Source of the DNA: Streptococcus infantis
Lineage (GTDB): Bacteria > Bacillota > Bacilli > Lactobacillales > Streptococcaceae
DNA length: 64,000 nucleotides
Assembly (NCBI RefSeq): GCF_018499575.1
Contig: NZ_JAHDAP010000001.1
Span: 558,001-622,000 of the forward strand
Direction of reading: 5' to 3'
The notes beneath the pieces were generated by a model. It was not told the DNA's origin, searched no databases, and saw only the letters and a list, made by a program, of their open reading frames with translations. Positions within the stretch are counted from its first letter, which is position 1, and every line of letters starts with the position of its first letter. A program made the position numbers and the translations under genes. Positions 23,132 through 33,012 of the stretch are shown here, one piece after another.

Positions 23132-23143
23132 GCGTTTTCTCCT

Positions 23144-24022
23144 TTATTCTTTAATAATAATATAAACACCAGCCATTACGATAAGTGAAGTAATGATGGT
23201 CAGTAAATTAAGGGGTTGCCCCAAGAAAATTGCTGCAAACAAAACAGTCCATACTACATAACTCACATTCAGACCTGTTGCCTTTGCAGGCTGCAATCGA
23301 TTAATAGCAATATAGTAGGCTAGATAAGAAATCATATTACATGCTGCAAAGACAATCATAAGTCCCAACAATTGTCCGTTTGCCACTTCTGCAAATGAAT
23401 GATGCGAGAAGAGAACGATAACAAGATAGGACAGGAAGGAAGTTACTTGTCGAATCAAGAGGGCTTCGAGTTCACTAAGATCACTTTCCATAGCAAATGA
23501 GCTTAGAACACTTTCACTCCCCCAAGCAAGCGCACAAATCAAGGCACAAAGAATTCCGATATAGAAGGAATTGACTTGTTCAACCTTGTAGGTTTGAGCA
23601 ATAATTCCTGCAATGATTAACAAAATTCCAAATACTGTATTCTTAGAAACCTTATGCTTTAGAATAAAGAAGGCAAGAAGGACAGAAACTGCAGGATAAA
23701 TCGCTGAAACAGACGAAGCTAAGGAACTACCAATGTATTTGACAGCATAGAGGTTAGCCTGCATACCAATCGGCCCAGCTAATAGTGCTCCAACGATAAC
23801 ACTGACATTTCGAATGTTTAAGAAAATTGAAAAGCGAACTTTTCCTTCTTTAACGAGTAGATATCCTAGCAAGATAAAAATACTCAGGAAATCGTGTGCA
23901 GCTGCTACTACAAAAGGCGAAAGATCTGTGAAGATTGAAAAAATATAGGCACTAATGGTTAATCCTAATCCCCAGAATACACCTGAAAGTAAACCAAAAG
24001 AAACTCCATTTTTAGTTTTCAT
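23144..24022 (-). CDS. licB: Choline transporter LicB (DMT/EamA superfamily)
   Basis: A 292-residue protein with about ten membrane helices and two EamA-type repeats. It sits between the choline kinase and cytidylyltransferase genes, the known position of the choline importer LicB. Its start overlaps the licA stop by 11 bases. Confidence 0.92.
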   Translation of the reverse strand: MKTKNGVSFGLLSGVFWGLGLTISAYIFSIFTDLSPFVVAAAHDFLSIFILLGYLLVKEGKVRFSIFLNIRNVSVIVGALLAGPIGMQANLYAVKYIGSSLASSVSAIYPAVSVLLAFFILKHKVSKNTVFGILLIIAGIIAQTYKVEQVNSFYIGILCALICALAWGSESVLSSFAMESDLSELEALLIRQVTSFLSYLVIVLFSHHSFAEVANGQLLGLMIVFAACNMISYLAYYIAINRLQPAKATGLNVSYVVWTVLFAAIFLGQPLNLLTIITSLIVMAGVYIIIKE

Positions 24023-24881
24023 GAGAACCTCCCTTAAAATCCAATTCTTTTACTGCTCGATTGTAACGAGAGATTCCATAATCTCCAAAGTCTGCACCAT
24101 TTTCTTCTTTGTAAATAGTCCAAAGGCTCCAAATAATATCTTGCAAAATTTTATAAATTCGAATTTTCTGTCTCGAAACAGGAGTCTTTTCACTCTCGTA
24201 ATGAGCCAAAAAGTTTTCCTCTTCTTCTGGAGTGAATTCAGACTCTAGAAAGAGTGCCGCAAGGTCCCACATAGGATCGTTCATGGATGAATATTCCCAA
24301 TCAATCAGATAAAGATGTCCGTCTGGTCCTTCAATAAAGTTTTCTGGAACCAAATCAATATGACATGATTTCTTCTCAATACCAATTTCTTCAAGCTCAT
24401 TTTTTAAAGAAAGAACTGATTTTCTGACAGCTTCATAGTTTGGATAGTAAATCTCTCCTTGAATCAAGGATTCATATTTTTTGATTTCCTCAAAAGGAGC
24501 AAACTCTCCTTTTAATTCTTTACCAGATGCATGAATCGTTTGTAGAATGGGAGCAATTTTCTCAAATCTAGTTTTAATGGTATCTAAATTAAGTGTTTCA
24601 GCATTTTCAATGTATTGATTAACTTTGATACCAGCTTCAATATCAAAAAGATAATTCTCTACATCTAATTTCAAATCTTTCAACAATTCAAGATTGAACT
24701 TTTCATTCTGGCGGTCGATTAATTTATCCGTACCTTTACCGAAAAACTTAACGATATACTGGTTTGAGGATGTTTGAACCAAATAGTTTTGATTGGTCAT
24801 CCCACCCAACTGTTCAACGCTATGAATTTCTTCATCACCTGATAATAAAGAGGCGATCTTTTCTTTAACAATTTCCTTCAC
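24012..24881 (-). CDS. licA: Choline kinase
   Basis: Phosphorylates imported choline. The aminoglycoside-phosphotransferase-like fold shows the catalytic motif CHIDLVPENF and the metal-binding LIDWEYSS. Length 289 aa fits LicA. Tightly packed between tarJ and licB. No tetranucleotide repeats of the Haemophilus lic1A type are present, so no slip-strand phase switching is evident. Confidence 0.94.
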   Translation of the reverse strand: MKEIVKEKIASLLSGDEEIHSVEQLGGMTNQNYLVQTSSNQYIVKFFGKGTDKLIDRQNEKFNLELLKDLKLDVENYLFDIEAGIKVNQYIENAETLNLDTIKTRFEKIAPILQTIHASGKELKGEFAPFEEIKKYESLIQGEIYYPNYEAVRKSVLSLKNELEEIGIEKKSCHIDLVPENFIEGPDGHLYLIDWEYSSMNDPMWDLAALFLESEFTPEEEENFLAHYESEKTPVSRQKIRIYKILQDIIWSLWTIYKEENGADFGDYGISRYNRAVKELDFKGGSHEN

Positions 24882-24893
24882 AATTATCCCTCA

Positions 24894-25916
24894 TTAGACT
24901 TCCCACTTAAATACTGTCTTGAAGGCAGTATTAAGGTCTGTTGCAAAAACTCGATGAATATCCTTAATCTCTCTTACTGGTTCTTCAAGATAGATGATAT
25001 TCTTCAAACGATTGGCAAACTTCTTAATCTCCATCATATGGATGGCATTTTCAAAGTCAAGTCGCCCAGAACGAGAAGAGCCGACTAGTAGTAAACCTTT
25101 TTCCAATGAATCACGAGTGTTGATATTAACCTTATACTCGCTAACCCCCATCATCAGAATGGTACCTTGTGGTTTGATGTAACGAATTAAGTCATTAATA
25201 GCAGGTCCACATCCATCACCACCACAGCATTCGAAACCATGGTCAAAACTAAGGTCCTCTGGGATGCTATCCGTAATATAGAGCTCCTTAGCAAATGAAA
25301 AGAGTTCCAATTTCTCCCAGTGGCGGCCAATGACAATAATTTCAGCTTCAGGCAAGGTGTAGTTGATAATATTAGCCACGACAAAAGCTAAACTTCCATC
25401 ACCAATAACTGCAATTCGTTGACGTCTACTGTGAGAAACTGTCATGAAACGATTCATAGCGTGCATACCCACGCTGACAAACTCTGTTATGGCAGCAACT
25501 GTATCTTCGATGTCCTCGTAGGCAACCACACGATCCTTAGGGAGAGAAACAAATTCTCGCATGAATCCATCGTAGCCACTTGATAAGAAATATGTTCCAG
25601 TCATGTAATTTTCGTAGAATTCCTCATCACTTTGCATAGGTGGTTGATTTGGAATCATCACAACCTTCTGACCAACTTTGTAGGTACCGGTTGGATCAGA
25701 AATAACTGTACCACAAGACTCATGAATCATAGCCATTGGTAGTTTTTTCGCTAAAATTTTGGGATCGCGTTTACCTTGGTAGTAACGTTGATCCGCGTGA
25801 CAAACCGCCATATAATTTGGTCGAATGAGAATATGATTCTCTTGGTCAATCTCTTCTTCCTGATATTTGATATTAATAAACTTTGGTTTTGTCAGTTGAT
25901 AAATTTGATTAATCAT
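24894..25916 (-). CDS. tarJ: Ribulose-5-phosphate reductase (NADPH)
   Basis: Zinc-type alcohol dehydrogenase family enzyme that makes ribitol-5-phosphate for the teichoic acid repeat. N-terminal YMAVCHADQRYYQGKRDP and a Rossmann segment IAVIGDGSLAFVVANI. The ATG at 25916 (MINQIYQLTKP) is chosen over an upstream TTG. tarI ends four bases before it. 340 aa. Confidence 0.93.
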   Translation of the reverse strand: MINQIYQLTKPKFINIKYQEEEIDQENHILIRPNYMAVCHADQRYYQGKRDPKILAKKLPMAMIHESCGTVISDPTGTYKVGQKVVMIPNQPPMQSDEEFYENYMTGTYFLSSGYDGFMREFVSLPKDRVVAYEDIEDTVAAITEFVSVGMHAMNRFMTVSHSRRQRIAVIGDGSLAFVVANIINYTLPEAEIIVIGRHWEKLELFSFAKELYITDSIPEDLSFDHGFECCGGDGCGPAINDLIRYIKPQGTILMMGVSEYKVNINTRDSLEKGLLLVGSSRSGRLDFENAIHMMEIKKFANRLKNIIYLEEPVREIKDIHRVFATDLNTAFKTVFKWEV

Positions 25917-25920
25917 GTCT

Positions 25921-26628
25921 CTAGTCTTTCTCAATCATGCTTTTAGCAATCTTCAAGTCTGTTACTGTTGTAATTTTAAGATTTGAGTATTCACCTTTTG
26001 CTAAGGCTACATCTTTACCTTTAATGACAAAGATTTTACATGCATCTGTCAAAATTTCTTTTTCTTCTGCTGATAAAGAACCATAAAGATCTATAAAGTC
26101 CTTACAACGGAAGGTTTGAGGAGTTTGCCCTTGATAGAGATGCGCACGATTTGGAATATCTGTGATAAATTGTCCATTTGTACTTTCAACAATGGTATCC
26201 ACAGCTTCAACTACAGTATCAACAGCATCATGATTTTGTGCAAGAGCAATGTTATCTTGAATCATTCGAAGTGTGATAAAGGGGCGAACTGAATCATGAG
26301 TGACCACGATATCATCTTTCGTGATTGGACGGTAAGCATCAATAGCTTCGATAATCTTTTCAATACTAGAATTACGATCAGCTCCACCTTTTGTGATGAC
26401 GATACGGTCCTTATGGAGCGGTAGGAATTTTTCAACTAAATCCTCTGCGTGTGTCACCCAGTCTCCGTGAACTCCAACTACAATCTTTTCGATACTTGGC
26501 TCTAAGACAAATTTTTCAATTGTATGGATTAGGATTGGGCGATCGCCCAACTCAAGAAATTGTTTGGGTAGATTACTAATACCCATGCGCGTGCCGGTTC
26601 CACCTGCTAAAATTCCAGCGTAAATCAT
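25921..26628 (-). CDS. tarI: Ribitol-5-phosphate cytidylyltransferase
   Basis: Makes CDP-ribitol. IspD-like fold with GILAGGTGTRMG at the N-terminus, the VTHDSVRPF metal site and TPQTFR. 235 aa. The TarJ partner gene immediately downstream distinguishes it from IspD. First gene of the operon, with CCAAAGGAGAATCGAT before the ATG. Confidence 0.93.
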   Translation of the reverse strand: MIYAGILAGGTGTRMGISNLPKQFLELGDRPILIHTIEKFVLEPSIEKIVVGVHGDWVTHAEDLVEKFLPLHKDRIVITKGGADRNSSIEKIIEAIDAYRPITKDDIVVTHDSVRPFITLRMIQDNIALAQNHDAVDTVVEAVDTIVESTNGQFITDIPNRAHLYQGQTPQTFRCKDFIDLYGSLSAEEKEILTDACKIFVIKGKDVALAKGEYSNLKITTVTDLKIAKSMIEKD

Positions 26629-26670
26629 ATCGATTCTCCTTTGGTTTGTTCTAAAAACTCATTCTTTACT

Positions 26671-26676
26671 ATTATA
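26671..26676 (-). promoter_or_regulatory. Proximal promoter -10 of the tarI-lic operon
   Basis: Minus-strand TGATATAAT (extended -10) lies about 45 bases before the tarI ATG. A weak -35 (TTTCAA) is 18 bases upstream. This would be the constitutive promoter beside the CiaR-type one farther upstream. Confidence 0.55.
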
Positions 26677-26814
26677 TCATAATCTAGCATTATCTTGAAA
26701 GAAATACTAGTTTTCTCTAGATAGTACTAATGACCCGAGCACTATATACTTACAGCGTTTAAGAAATGAACCCTTGCATTCTTAAGTCTCGATTAATATA
26801 GAGTTCTTCAGAAT

Positions 26815-26842
26815 AGTATAGAAAGCTTAAAGAAACCTTAAA
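26815..26842 (-). promoter_or_regulatory. CiaR-type direct repeat with adjoining promoter, tarI-lic operon
   Basis: The minus strand reads TTTAAG-GTTTC-TTTAAG (26842-26826), exactly the TTTAAG-N5-TTTAAG arrangement bound by the response regulator CiaR. A -10 (TATACT, 26820-26815) follows after five bases. The lic operon of pneumococcus is, from memory, a CiaR regulon member with two promoters, and both parts are visible here. The intergenic space 26629-26939 holds no gene. Confidence 0.75.
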
Positions 26843-26939
26843 CTAGTTACATATCTATCCTGAGATTTTAATTAGACTTTTCTAGTTAAAATTGTTAAAA
26901 TAAGATGGAAAATAAAAGAAAAGGAAGCTAACTACCACC

Positions 26940-27239
26940 ATGATGAATATGCAAAACATGATGCGTCAAGCTCAAAAACTTCAAAAGCAAATGGAGCAAA
27001 GTCAAGCTGAACTTGCGGCTACAGAATTTGTTGGAACTTCTGCTCAAAACCTTGTAACTGCTACCTTGACAGGTGATAAAAAAGTTGTAAAAATCGATTT
27101 TGATCCTGCGGTTGTGGATGCTGAGGATATTGAGACTCTATCAGATATGACCGTACAAGCACTCAATGCTGCACTTGAACAAATTGATGAAACTACTAAG
27201 AAAAAACTTGGTGCATTTGCAGGTAAGTTGCCATTTTAA
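26940..27239 (+). CDS. YbaB/EbfC family nucleoid-associated protein
   Basis: A 99-residue DNA-binding protein of the YbaB/EbfC family: N-terminal Met/Gln-rich helix ([17 protein letters not shown]) and the core [12 protein letters not shown]. Forms small dimers that bind DNA. The ATG at 26940 is preferred by family comparison; the nearest purine-rich site (AAAGGAAG) is rather far upstream. Divergent from tarI, ends at a strong terminator. Confidence 0.93.
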   Translation: MMNMQNMMRQAQKLQKQMEQSQAELAATEFVGTSAQNLVTATLTGDKKVVKIDFDPAVVDAEDIETLSDMTVQALNAALEQIDETTKKKLGAFAGKLPF

Positions 27240-27247
27240 TCATAGAA

Positions 27248-27274
27248 AAAAGAGGCTGTTTGTCAGCCTCTTTT
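27248..27274. terminator. Bidirectional terminator between ybaB and the GDPD gene
   Basis: AAAAGAGGCTG and CAGCCTCTTTT, an 11-bp stem with a 5-base loop, between convergent genes. Confidence 0.9.
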
Positions 27275-27282
27275 AATTTATG

Positions 27283-29046
27283 TTAATAAGCAAAGAATTC
27301 AGTTGCTTTCTTCAACAGTAAGTCGCTGTATTCAGGGTCTTCCTGAGCCGTTTGTAATTCTTCTTTTATTTTTTCCAAGTCGTCCGTAATCATCCCATCA
27401 ACTCCCAAATGAAGGGACTTGTCGAAAGCCTCAGTTTCGTTAATCGTCCATACATAGAGTTTTTGCTCCGTATTCCATAATTTCGTTACAAAATATTCGT
27501 CCAAAGTAGAGTACTCCATTGTGTAACCAGTTGCCAACGTTCTAGGAAAAACAGAATTATAGGGAAGAATAAAGTAAACAGGAATATCCTTATCATACTC
27601 TCTTACTTTTTCAATAACCTTATAATCCAAGGATTGCATTTGATGACCATAAACCTTAATTTTTGCACCGTATTTTTCTAGAAAATGTTCCATCATCTGC
27701 GGGCTATCTTTGTGGCTGGTCTTAATTTCAATGAGTAGTTTCTGATGTAATTCATTTGCGCGAGTTAGATAATCATCGAAACTTGAAATCTTTGTATCAT
27801 AACCGTTCTCATGAATGTCAATCTGCTTTAACTCTTCTAAGGTCAAATCTTGTGGTGTTTTATTGATACCAGCTAATCCTCTAAGATTCGCATCATGCAT
27901 CATAACAAATTGTCCATCCTTAGTTTCCTGGATATCCATTTCTATTAAATCCGGTTTTAATTGAGCAGTTTTTTCCAAGGATTGGATTGTATTTTGTACA
28001 CCATTGCCATTTGATACGCCACGATGTGAAATTACAAGTGGCGGATTGACTACAGGAGCTTCTAGATAATTATATCCTTCAATTGCAAAAAAAGTACTTG
28101 CACAGACCATCACACCCCATCTCATGATATGGTCCTTCTCCCGTCTTGGCATAATGTCAAGTTCTTCTCCTGTTAGAAAAGAAGAGAATTTAACAAGGAA
28201 ATAGGTTAATGCCATATAATGAAAATTCTTGATGAGAACAAAGTTAATAATAGCAAGGAGTAGAGATTCTCTCTGAGTAAGGCTATCCACTATATACTGG
28301 ATTGATAGTAAAGGGATGAGAGGAAGATAGAAGAATAGATTGGTTTTTACAATAATTAAGAATAAATGCCAGGCATAAAACCAAAAGAAATTCTTCGTTT
28401 TATCCAAACTATAAATAACCGCTTCCTTGACCGTCATCTTTTCATAAAAGACCTTGGGCAGAGTGAACATCAAGCGAACAGAAACATAAAAGAATAATAG
28501 TGATAAGCTAATAATGGCTACCCACCACATCCAGTATTTATCTTCCATATAGGTTTGAATAAACTCTGGTATTACGATTTTATTGAAATAATAAATCTTA
28601 AATATCTTCCTGATAAAAGGAAATAGCATTGCTACAAATAAAAAGATAAACAAAGCTTTTGAAATAGTCATCTTCTTCATAAAAGCAAGGCTTTCACGAA
28701 ATACTTTTCGACTATATTCTATGAGAGTTCTCTTTTCGTGATAAAGTAGATGACGTGCTCCTATAAAGAGAAGGCTGAGTTGAAAATAGGCTACAAGCAG
28801 ATTGATGGCTATTAAGATTACGAAGCCTAGACTGACTATAGGTGCGTTTTTTATAATAGCAAAAATATTGTTGTAGGATATAAACAAATATCCTGTTTGA
28901 CTCAATAAAAATCCAGCTATCACTGAGTTTAGTGGCATCCAGATATAGTCAACCAACATAAAAATTAAAAAGAATAGAAAGAGGATTTTATCTAGATTTA
29001 GGTAAATCTTTTTAAAACCCAATTTTTTTGGTTTTTCAGGTTTCAT
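27283..29046 (-). CDS. Membrane glycerophosphodiester phosphodiesterase
   Basis: A 587-residue protein. The N-terminal half (to about residue 335) has around eight membrane helices of the GDPD-associated membrane domain type. The C-terminal half is a GDPD catalytic domain: LVISHRGVSNGNG, LIEMDIQETKDG and MMHDANLRG provide the HRG...E.D catalytic pattern, with KLLIEIKTS further on. It probably hydrolyses glycerophosphodiesters or polyglycerol-phosphate at the outer membrane face. It heads a minus-strand set downstream of dnaQ-like and rocS, with spacing of 8 bases to the exonuclease gene. Confidence 0.9.
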   Translation of the reverse strand: MKPEKPKKLGFKKIYLNLDKILFLFFLIFMLVDYIWMPLNSVIAGFLLSQTGYLFISYNNIFAIIKNAPIVSLGFVILIAINLLVAYFQLSLLFIGARHLLYHEKRTLIEYSRKVFRESLAFMKKMTISKALFIFLFVAMLFPFIRKIFKIYYFNKIVIPEFIQTYMEDKYWMWWVAIISLSLLFFYVSVRLMFTLPKVFYEKMTVKEAVIYSLDKTKNFFWFYAWHLFLIIVKTNLFFYLPLIPLLSIQYIVDSLTQRESLLLAIINFVLIKNFHYMALTYFLVKFSSFLTGEELDIMPRREKDHIMRWGVMVCASTFFAIEGYNYLEAPVVNPPLVISHRGVSNGNGVQNTIQSLEKTAQLKPDLIEMDIQETKDGQFVMMHDANLRGLAGINKTPQDLTLEELKQIDIHENGYDTKISSFDDYLTRANELHQKLLIEIKTSHKDSPQMMEHFLEKYGAKIKVYGHQMQSLDYKVIEKVREYDKDIPVYFILPYNSVFPRTLATGYTMEYSTLDEYFVTKLWNTEQKLYVWTINETEAFDKSLHLGVDGMITDDLEKIKEELQTAQEDPEYSDLLLKKATEFFAY

Positions 29047-29054
29047 AAGAACTC

Positions 29055-29645
29055 CTAATCAAACAGCTGAGATAAATCTAAACCACCAAATGGATTCGAA
29101 TTGAGGCTACTCTGAGAATTTAGTAAAAGTCTACTCTCATCTGACTCCAAAAATGCTTCATAAACACGGGCAGTCATTCGAGCATCTTCCAGACTATTAT
29201 GAGATTGCCCTTTAAAACCCAGAAAACTAGCAACGGTTTGTAATTTAAGATTAGCGATTCCGTGGAGATCGGTGCTACGTCTCTCTAGCGCTTCGTTATA
29301 GACATCAACTAGATATTGCTGACTATAGTCAAATCCATGCTCTAGTAGAATCGGTAAATCACTTTTTGCTGCATTATAGCCAATGAGAGGCAAGTTACCA
29401 ACGAAATCTTGAAATTGTTGCAGGACTTCTTCTACCTTTGGTGCGCCTTTCAGAGTCTCGGAAGTAATCCCCGTCAAGCCATTGATAAAACTCTTCAAAG
29501 GAACATCCGTGTATACATAAGAATCAAATGCTCCTACTTCTTCACCTTCTTTAAAATGTACCGCTGATACTTGAATCAAATGAGTTTTATCCTGGTGTTT
29601 ATTGAATTCTAAATCGAATGAGATATACTCTCTTAATGTTTCCAT
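29055..29645 (-). CDS. DnaQ-like 3'-5' exonuclease (DEDDh)
   Basis: DEDDh exonuclease fold: YISFDLEFN (Exo I), GYNAAKSDLPIL (Exo II) and HNSLEDARMTARVY (Exo III with the histidine). 196 aa from the ATG at 29645, which has AAGGA eight bases upstream; the longer open frame upstream lacks a site. Often annotated as a DNA polymerase III epsilon-like protein, although Firmicute PolC has its own proofreading domain, so it is more likely a stand-alone nuclease. Confidence 0.88.
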   Translation of the reverse strand: METLREYISFDLEFNKHQDKTHLIQVSAVHFKEGEEVGAFDSYVYTDVPLKSFINGLTGITSETLKGAPKVEEVLQQFQDFVGNLPLIGYNAAKSDLPILLEHGFDYSQQYLVDVYNEALERRSTDLHGIANLKLQTVASFLGFKGQSHNSLEDARMTARVYEAFLESDESRLLLNSQSSLNSNPFGGLDLSQLFD

Positions 29646-29713
29646 CTTATCATTCCTTATTGATTTGTAAAAAGAAACCACCTGGCTAATCTTAAAAACC
29701 AAGCAGTTTTTTC

Positions 29714-30205
29714 TTATTTTCCAAATAAGCGAGCAAAGAAGCCTTTCTTCGATGCCTGAACTTCTTGCTTAGCTTGATCCAACTCCAACTGGAGTGTTTC
29801 TTGATCCTTCATAGCTTGAAGGGTTAACTGTTGTTGTTGGTCCAATTGCTTATCTTTTTCAGCGATTTGGCGGTCTTTTACACGCATCTGTTCATCTTTT
29901 TCAGCAAGTTGCTTATCTTTAGCTTTCAATTGCTCATAAAGACGAATGATTTCAGCGTTCTTTTCATCAACAAGAATCTCCATGAGCTCTCGTTGCTTCA
30001 CTTCATCACTAACTGGTTCATCTTCAAAGATGGTCTTTTTGTAGATTTCTTCAAGTTTGATCAATCCACTACGAGTAACAACAGTAACACCTTTGTCGTT
30101 TTTTGTAATATCTTCTTCAGGTAATTCTTTGACACGATTATTGATTGCTTGTCGGGATAGACCCAAGACTTCAGCAATCTCACTGACAGTCATTTCAATA
30201 CTCAT
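29714..30205 (-). CDS. rocS: Chromosome segregation protein RocS-like: HTH, coiled coil, membrane helix
   Basis: A 163-residue protein with three parts: an N-terminal helix-turn-helix (VSEIAEVLGLSRQAINNRVK), a long charged coiled coil (about residues 75-150, with heptads such as KDKQLAEKDEQ), and a short C-terminal amphipathic end KKGFFARLFGK. This matches the architecture and size of pneumococcal RocS, which links the nucleoid to the membrane. The neighbouring DnaQ-like and GDPD genes match the RocS locus I remember. Also annotated as DUF536. The GAGGATATT site supports the ATG. Confidence 0.8.
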   Translation of the reverse strand: MSIEMTVSEIAEVLGLSRQAINNRVKELPEEDITKNDKGVTVVTRSGLIKLEEIYKKTIFEDEPVSDEVKQRELMEILVDEKNAEIIRLYEQLKAKDKQLAEKDEQMRVKDRQIAEKDKQLDQQQQLTLQAMKDQETLQLELDQAKQEVQASKKGFFARLFGK

Positions 30206-30311
30206 AATATCCTCTATTTTTCTCTAGCTTTTCTTAAATTAAATCTTATCATAAGTAAGCTAAACTGTCAAATAACACTGTGTTTTCAATGGTTTTTTAA
30301 GCTATAAAATT

Positions 30312-31190
30312 TTAAGAGAAAACCTTTCTTGGTTTATAGAGATTTTCACGTTTCTCCAATATAGCAAGTAGTTTCTCACCTTCAAAGGCTGCGACTTCTT
30401 TCTCGCTATGCTCTAACTCAATAAAACGACCAAAACGGACTTCCTCTGCCTGCTGTGGAGTAAGATAAACCTTAACTAAATCCCCTGTCCCAATCTCAAT
30501 CGGATGTAGAAAATCGAGTTGTCCTGCCTCTACTTTTTCGGAAATTTCTTCTAAAGTCAGGGCGTCCTCGAGTTGCAAACCTGCAGCACTGGTACGTGTT
30601 AATTGAGACATATGGGCCGCATAACCAAGTTTTACTCCAAGGTCAACAGACAAAGTACGGATATAAGTTCCCTTACTGCATTTCACACGAAAGGTAAATC
30701 GCGCAAGTCTATCCTCATAAGAAATGGGACTCGTTCTTTCAAAATTATAAATCGTTACCTGACGCTCTGGACGTTCGACCTCCTGACCAGCACGCGCATA
30801 CTCATAGAGCTTGCGACCATTGACCTTGACAGCTGAGTACATAGGAGGAATCTGAGTAATAGGTCCAGTCAGACTGGCAATGGCTTCATCAACAACTTTT
30901 TCATCCAAGGGTGACAAAACAGGTGACTCTGCAATGATTTCCCCACTAGCATCCTCGGTTGTTGTAGAATAGCCGAGAGTGATCTCCCCCTCATAAATCT
31001 TACCCTCATCTTGCATAAACTCGACCATGCGTGTCGCCTTTCCAACTGCAATGGGTAAAACACCCACCACATCCGGATCTAAGGTACCACCATGGCCAAT
31101 CTTCTTGGTACCTAAGATTTTTCGCAGTTTAAAGACCACATCATGCGAAGTCATCCCTGCTTCTTTCTTTAAGTTGATAATACCGTTCAT
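30312..31190 (-). CDS. truB: tRNA pseudouridine(55) synthase
   Basis: Makes the T-loop pseudouridine 55 in tRNAs. The catalytic aspartate is in [16 protein letters not shown]; further motifs are [16 protein letters not shown] and [11 protein letters not shown]. 292 aa. The first 80 bp of this gene are duplicated at 33465-33544. No strong ribosome binding site is seen before the ATG, only GGAAATTAGAAAGCAAAA. Confidence 0.96.
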   Translation of the reverse strand: MNGIINLKKEAGMTSHDVVFKLRKILGTKKIGHGGTLDPDVVGVLPIAVGKATRMVEFMQDEGKIYEGEITLGYSTTTEDASGEIIAESPVLSPLDEKVVDEAIASLTGPITQIPPMYSAVKVNGRKLYEYARAGQEVERPERQVTIYNFERTSPISYEDRLARFTFRVKCSKGTYIRTLSVDLGVKLGYAAHMSQLTRTSAAGLQLEDALTLEEISEKVEAGQLDFLHPIEIGTGDLVKVYLTPQQAEEVRFGRFIELEHSEKEVAAFEGEKLLAILEKRENLYKPRKVFS

Positions 31191-31263
31191 TTTTGCTTTC
31201 TAATTTCCTTTTCACTTTATATCAACATACTCTATCTTAGACAGATTTTAAAACTATATCAGC

Positions 31264-32064
31264 TCATCCTTCTAAATATTTCTTCGCTTCCTGAACATAA
31301 AAGAGTTCTGGATTTTCATGGGCGATACTTTCAAACAAATTACGGGCACGATCCTCATCTCCTTTTAGCTGAGCATTGAGAGCTCCGTAATAAGAAAACA
31401 TGATTCGAGCTAACTTATTTTCTGGTTCGGCAGTGTCGAAGTAGTCGTTCACTTCTTGATTAAACACGATATCTTTTATGGCTTGAGTTTGGGCGACTAG
31501 TTTAGCCTTACCATCTTTCGAATCTGGCGCCTTGGACAACTGTTCCTCAAAGAGAGCAATATCTTGTGAATCTTGAAGATGGATGGAAACCAACAATTGA
31601 CAATAAGTTAATCTTAGGAACATGTCTGTACTAAATCTCTTCCAAACTTTTTTTAAATTAATTTTTTCAAAATTTTCTTTCGCAGCTTGAAAATCTCCTT
31701 TCAAATAAGTCACTTGTCCCTTAACAAAATGGAAATTTTCTTGGTACGTTGCTCTATAGGGCTTAATAGATTTTTCAGATTGAACCCTAAACATGTCTTC
31801 ATAGAGTTTAAGATTAATAGCATCGTTTAACATTAGATAAGCAACTTTGCTAGATATAAATCTTAAATAAAATACAAAGACGAGAGCGAAAAAGTCAATA
31901 ACTAATAATATGAGTCCCAATATTTTCAAATTACTTTGAAATACTAAAAATACTGCCATCACATCAACAGCCAAGACTAAAAATAAGCAAATTAGAATAG
32001 CCCTATCAAGTTGTAGAAGAGTGTTTTCTGTCGCCCTACTTACTTTTTTTTCTACTAATTTCAT
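31264..32064 (-). CDS. Two-helix membrane protein with TPR-like C-terminus, paralogue A
   Basis: A 266-residue protein. Two adjacent hydrophobic segments (about 24-45 and 50-70) are followed by a soluble helical region resembling TPR-like repeats. The last 60 residues, from [16 protein letters not shown], are almost identical to those of the next gene upstream, whereas the N-terminal parts differ. I recognise no named family. The two genes are 11 bases apart in tandem inside the region bounded by truB and its partial copy. Confidence 0.7.
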   Translation of the reverse strand: MKLVEKKVSRATENTLLQLDRAILICLFLVLAVDVMAVFLVFQSNLKILGLILLVIDFFALVFVFYLRFISSKVAYLMLNDAINLKLYEDMFRVQSEKSIKPYRATYQENFHFVKGQVTYLKGDFQAAKENFEKINLKKVWKRFSTDMFLRLTYCQLLVSIHLQDSQDIALFEEQLSKAPDSKDGKAKLVAQTQAIKDIVFNQEVNDYFDTAEPENKLARIMFSYYGALNAQLKGDEDRARNLFESIAHENPELFYVQEAKKYLEG

Positions 32065-32075
32065 ATATTACTCTC

Positions 32076-32921
32076 TTATTCCTCTGCTCCTAAATATTTC
32101 TGCGCTTCCTGAACATAAAATAGTTCTGGATTTTCATGGGCGATACTTTCAAACAAACTGCGAGTACGAGCTTCATCTCCTTTTAGCTGAGCATTGAGAG
32201 CCCCGTAATAAGAGAACATGATTCGGGCTAATTTATTTTCTGGTTCAGCAGTGTCGAAGTAGTCGTTTGGACTCTTCTTTTTAATAATATCCCTAATAGC
32301 TTCTATTGTATTTAAAGCATCCCTTAACCTACTACTTTGAGAATTCGTCCTCGTATATAAATGAGCTAAAACTTCAATCTGGTTTGAAACATCTTCTGTT
32401 CTATTAGAGTGAATTAGAGAAAGAATACTAAAGTAAATTTTAGATATTTGAATCTCAAATTTCTTATTAAAATTCATATTCTCAAGACTGATGCACTCTA
32501 AATTATCAAGTGTTTCTTTAAATTTCCCTTGGTAGAAAAAAACTTGAGAAACAGCTATTAAATAGTTTACATTATTGAACAGTTGTTGCCCCTTTAAAGA
32601 GCGATCAGCGATATATTTATAATAATTTACATATTTCTCAAAGTTAATATCGTTTAAAAGGAAATTTGCTACAGCTTTTTGAACTAATTTATTATTCAGT
32701 AAGATTAATGTTTCAAAAGTAAAACATAGAATGGTCCAAAAAAGGAATTTTATAAAGTCTAAATCTCCACCCTTAAATAATTCTAGAAGCATGCCTATAA
32801 ACGATAAACAAACTATAGGAATTAAGTAACCGTAAACCTTTTTGGTATGTTTATATAACTTAGGAATTTCAAATTCAGAAATTTTTAAAATATAATTATT
32901 GACTATTCTTTTCATCATCAT
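32076..32921 (-). CDS. Two-helix membrane protein with TPR-like C-terminus, paralogue B
   Basis: A roughly 281-residue paralogue of the downstream protein: two membrane segments (about 30-50 and 55-75), then a helical region and the shared C-terminal block ([20 protein letters not shown]...VQEAQKYL). Three consecutive ATGs follow TTGAGG, so the exact start is uncertain within three codons. AT content is higher than in neighbouring core genes, suggesting acquired DNA. Function unknown. Confidence 0.68.
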   Translation of the reverse strand: MMMKRIVNNYILKISEFEIPKLYKHTKKVYGYLIPIVCLSFIGMLLELFKGGDLDFIKFLFWTILCFTFETLILLNNKLVQKAVANFLLNDINFEKYVNYYKYIADRSLKGQQLFNNVNYLIAVSQVFFYQGKFKETLDNLECISLENMNFNKKFEIQISKIYFSILSLIHSNRTEDVSNQIEVLAHLYTRTNSQSSRLRDALNTIEAIRDIIKKKSPNDYFDTAEPENKLARIMFSYYGALNAQLKGDEARTRSLFESIAHENPELFYVQEAQKYLGAEE

Positions 32922-33012
32922 CCTCAATCGTAGAATCTAAACATAGAAATGCGCTTATTAATACTGGTGTAGCTTTTGAAACTAAAATTTTACATCTTTA
33001 TTTGCAAATATT

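Noticed and set aside
24012..24881. Phase-variable repeat in licA as in Haemophilus
   Set aside because: No tetranucleotide or homopolymer tract is present near the start.
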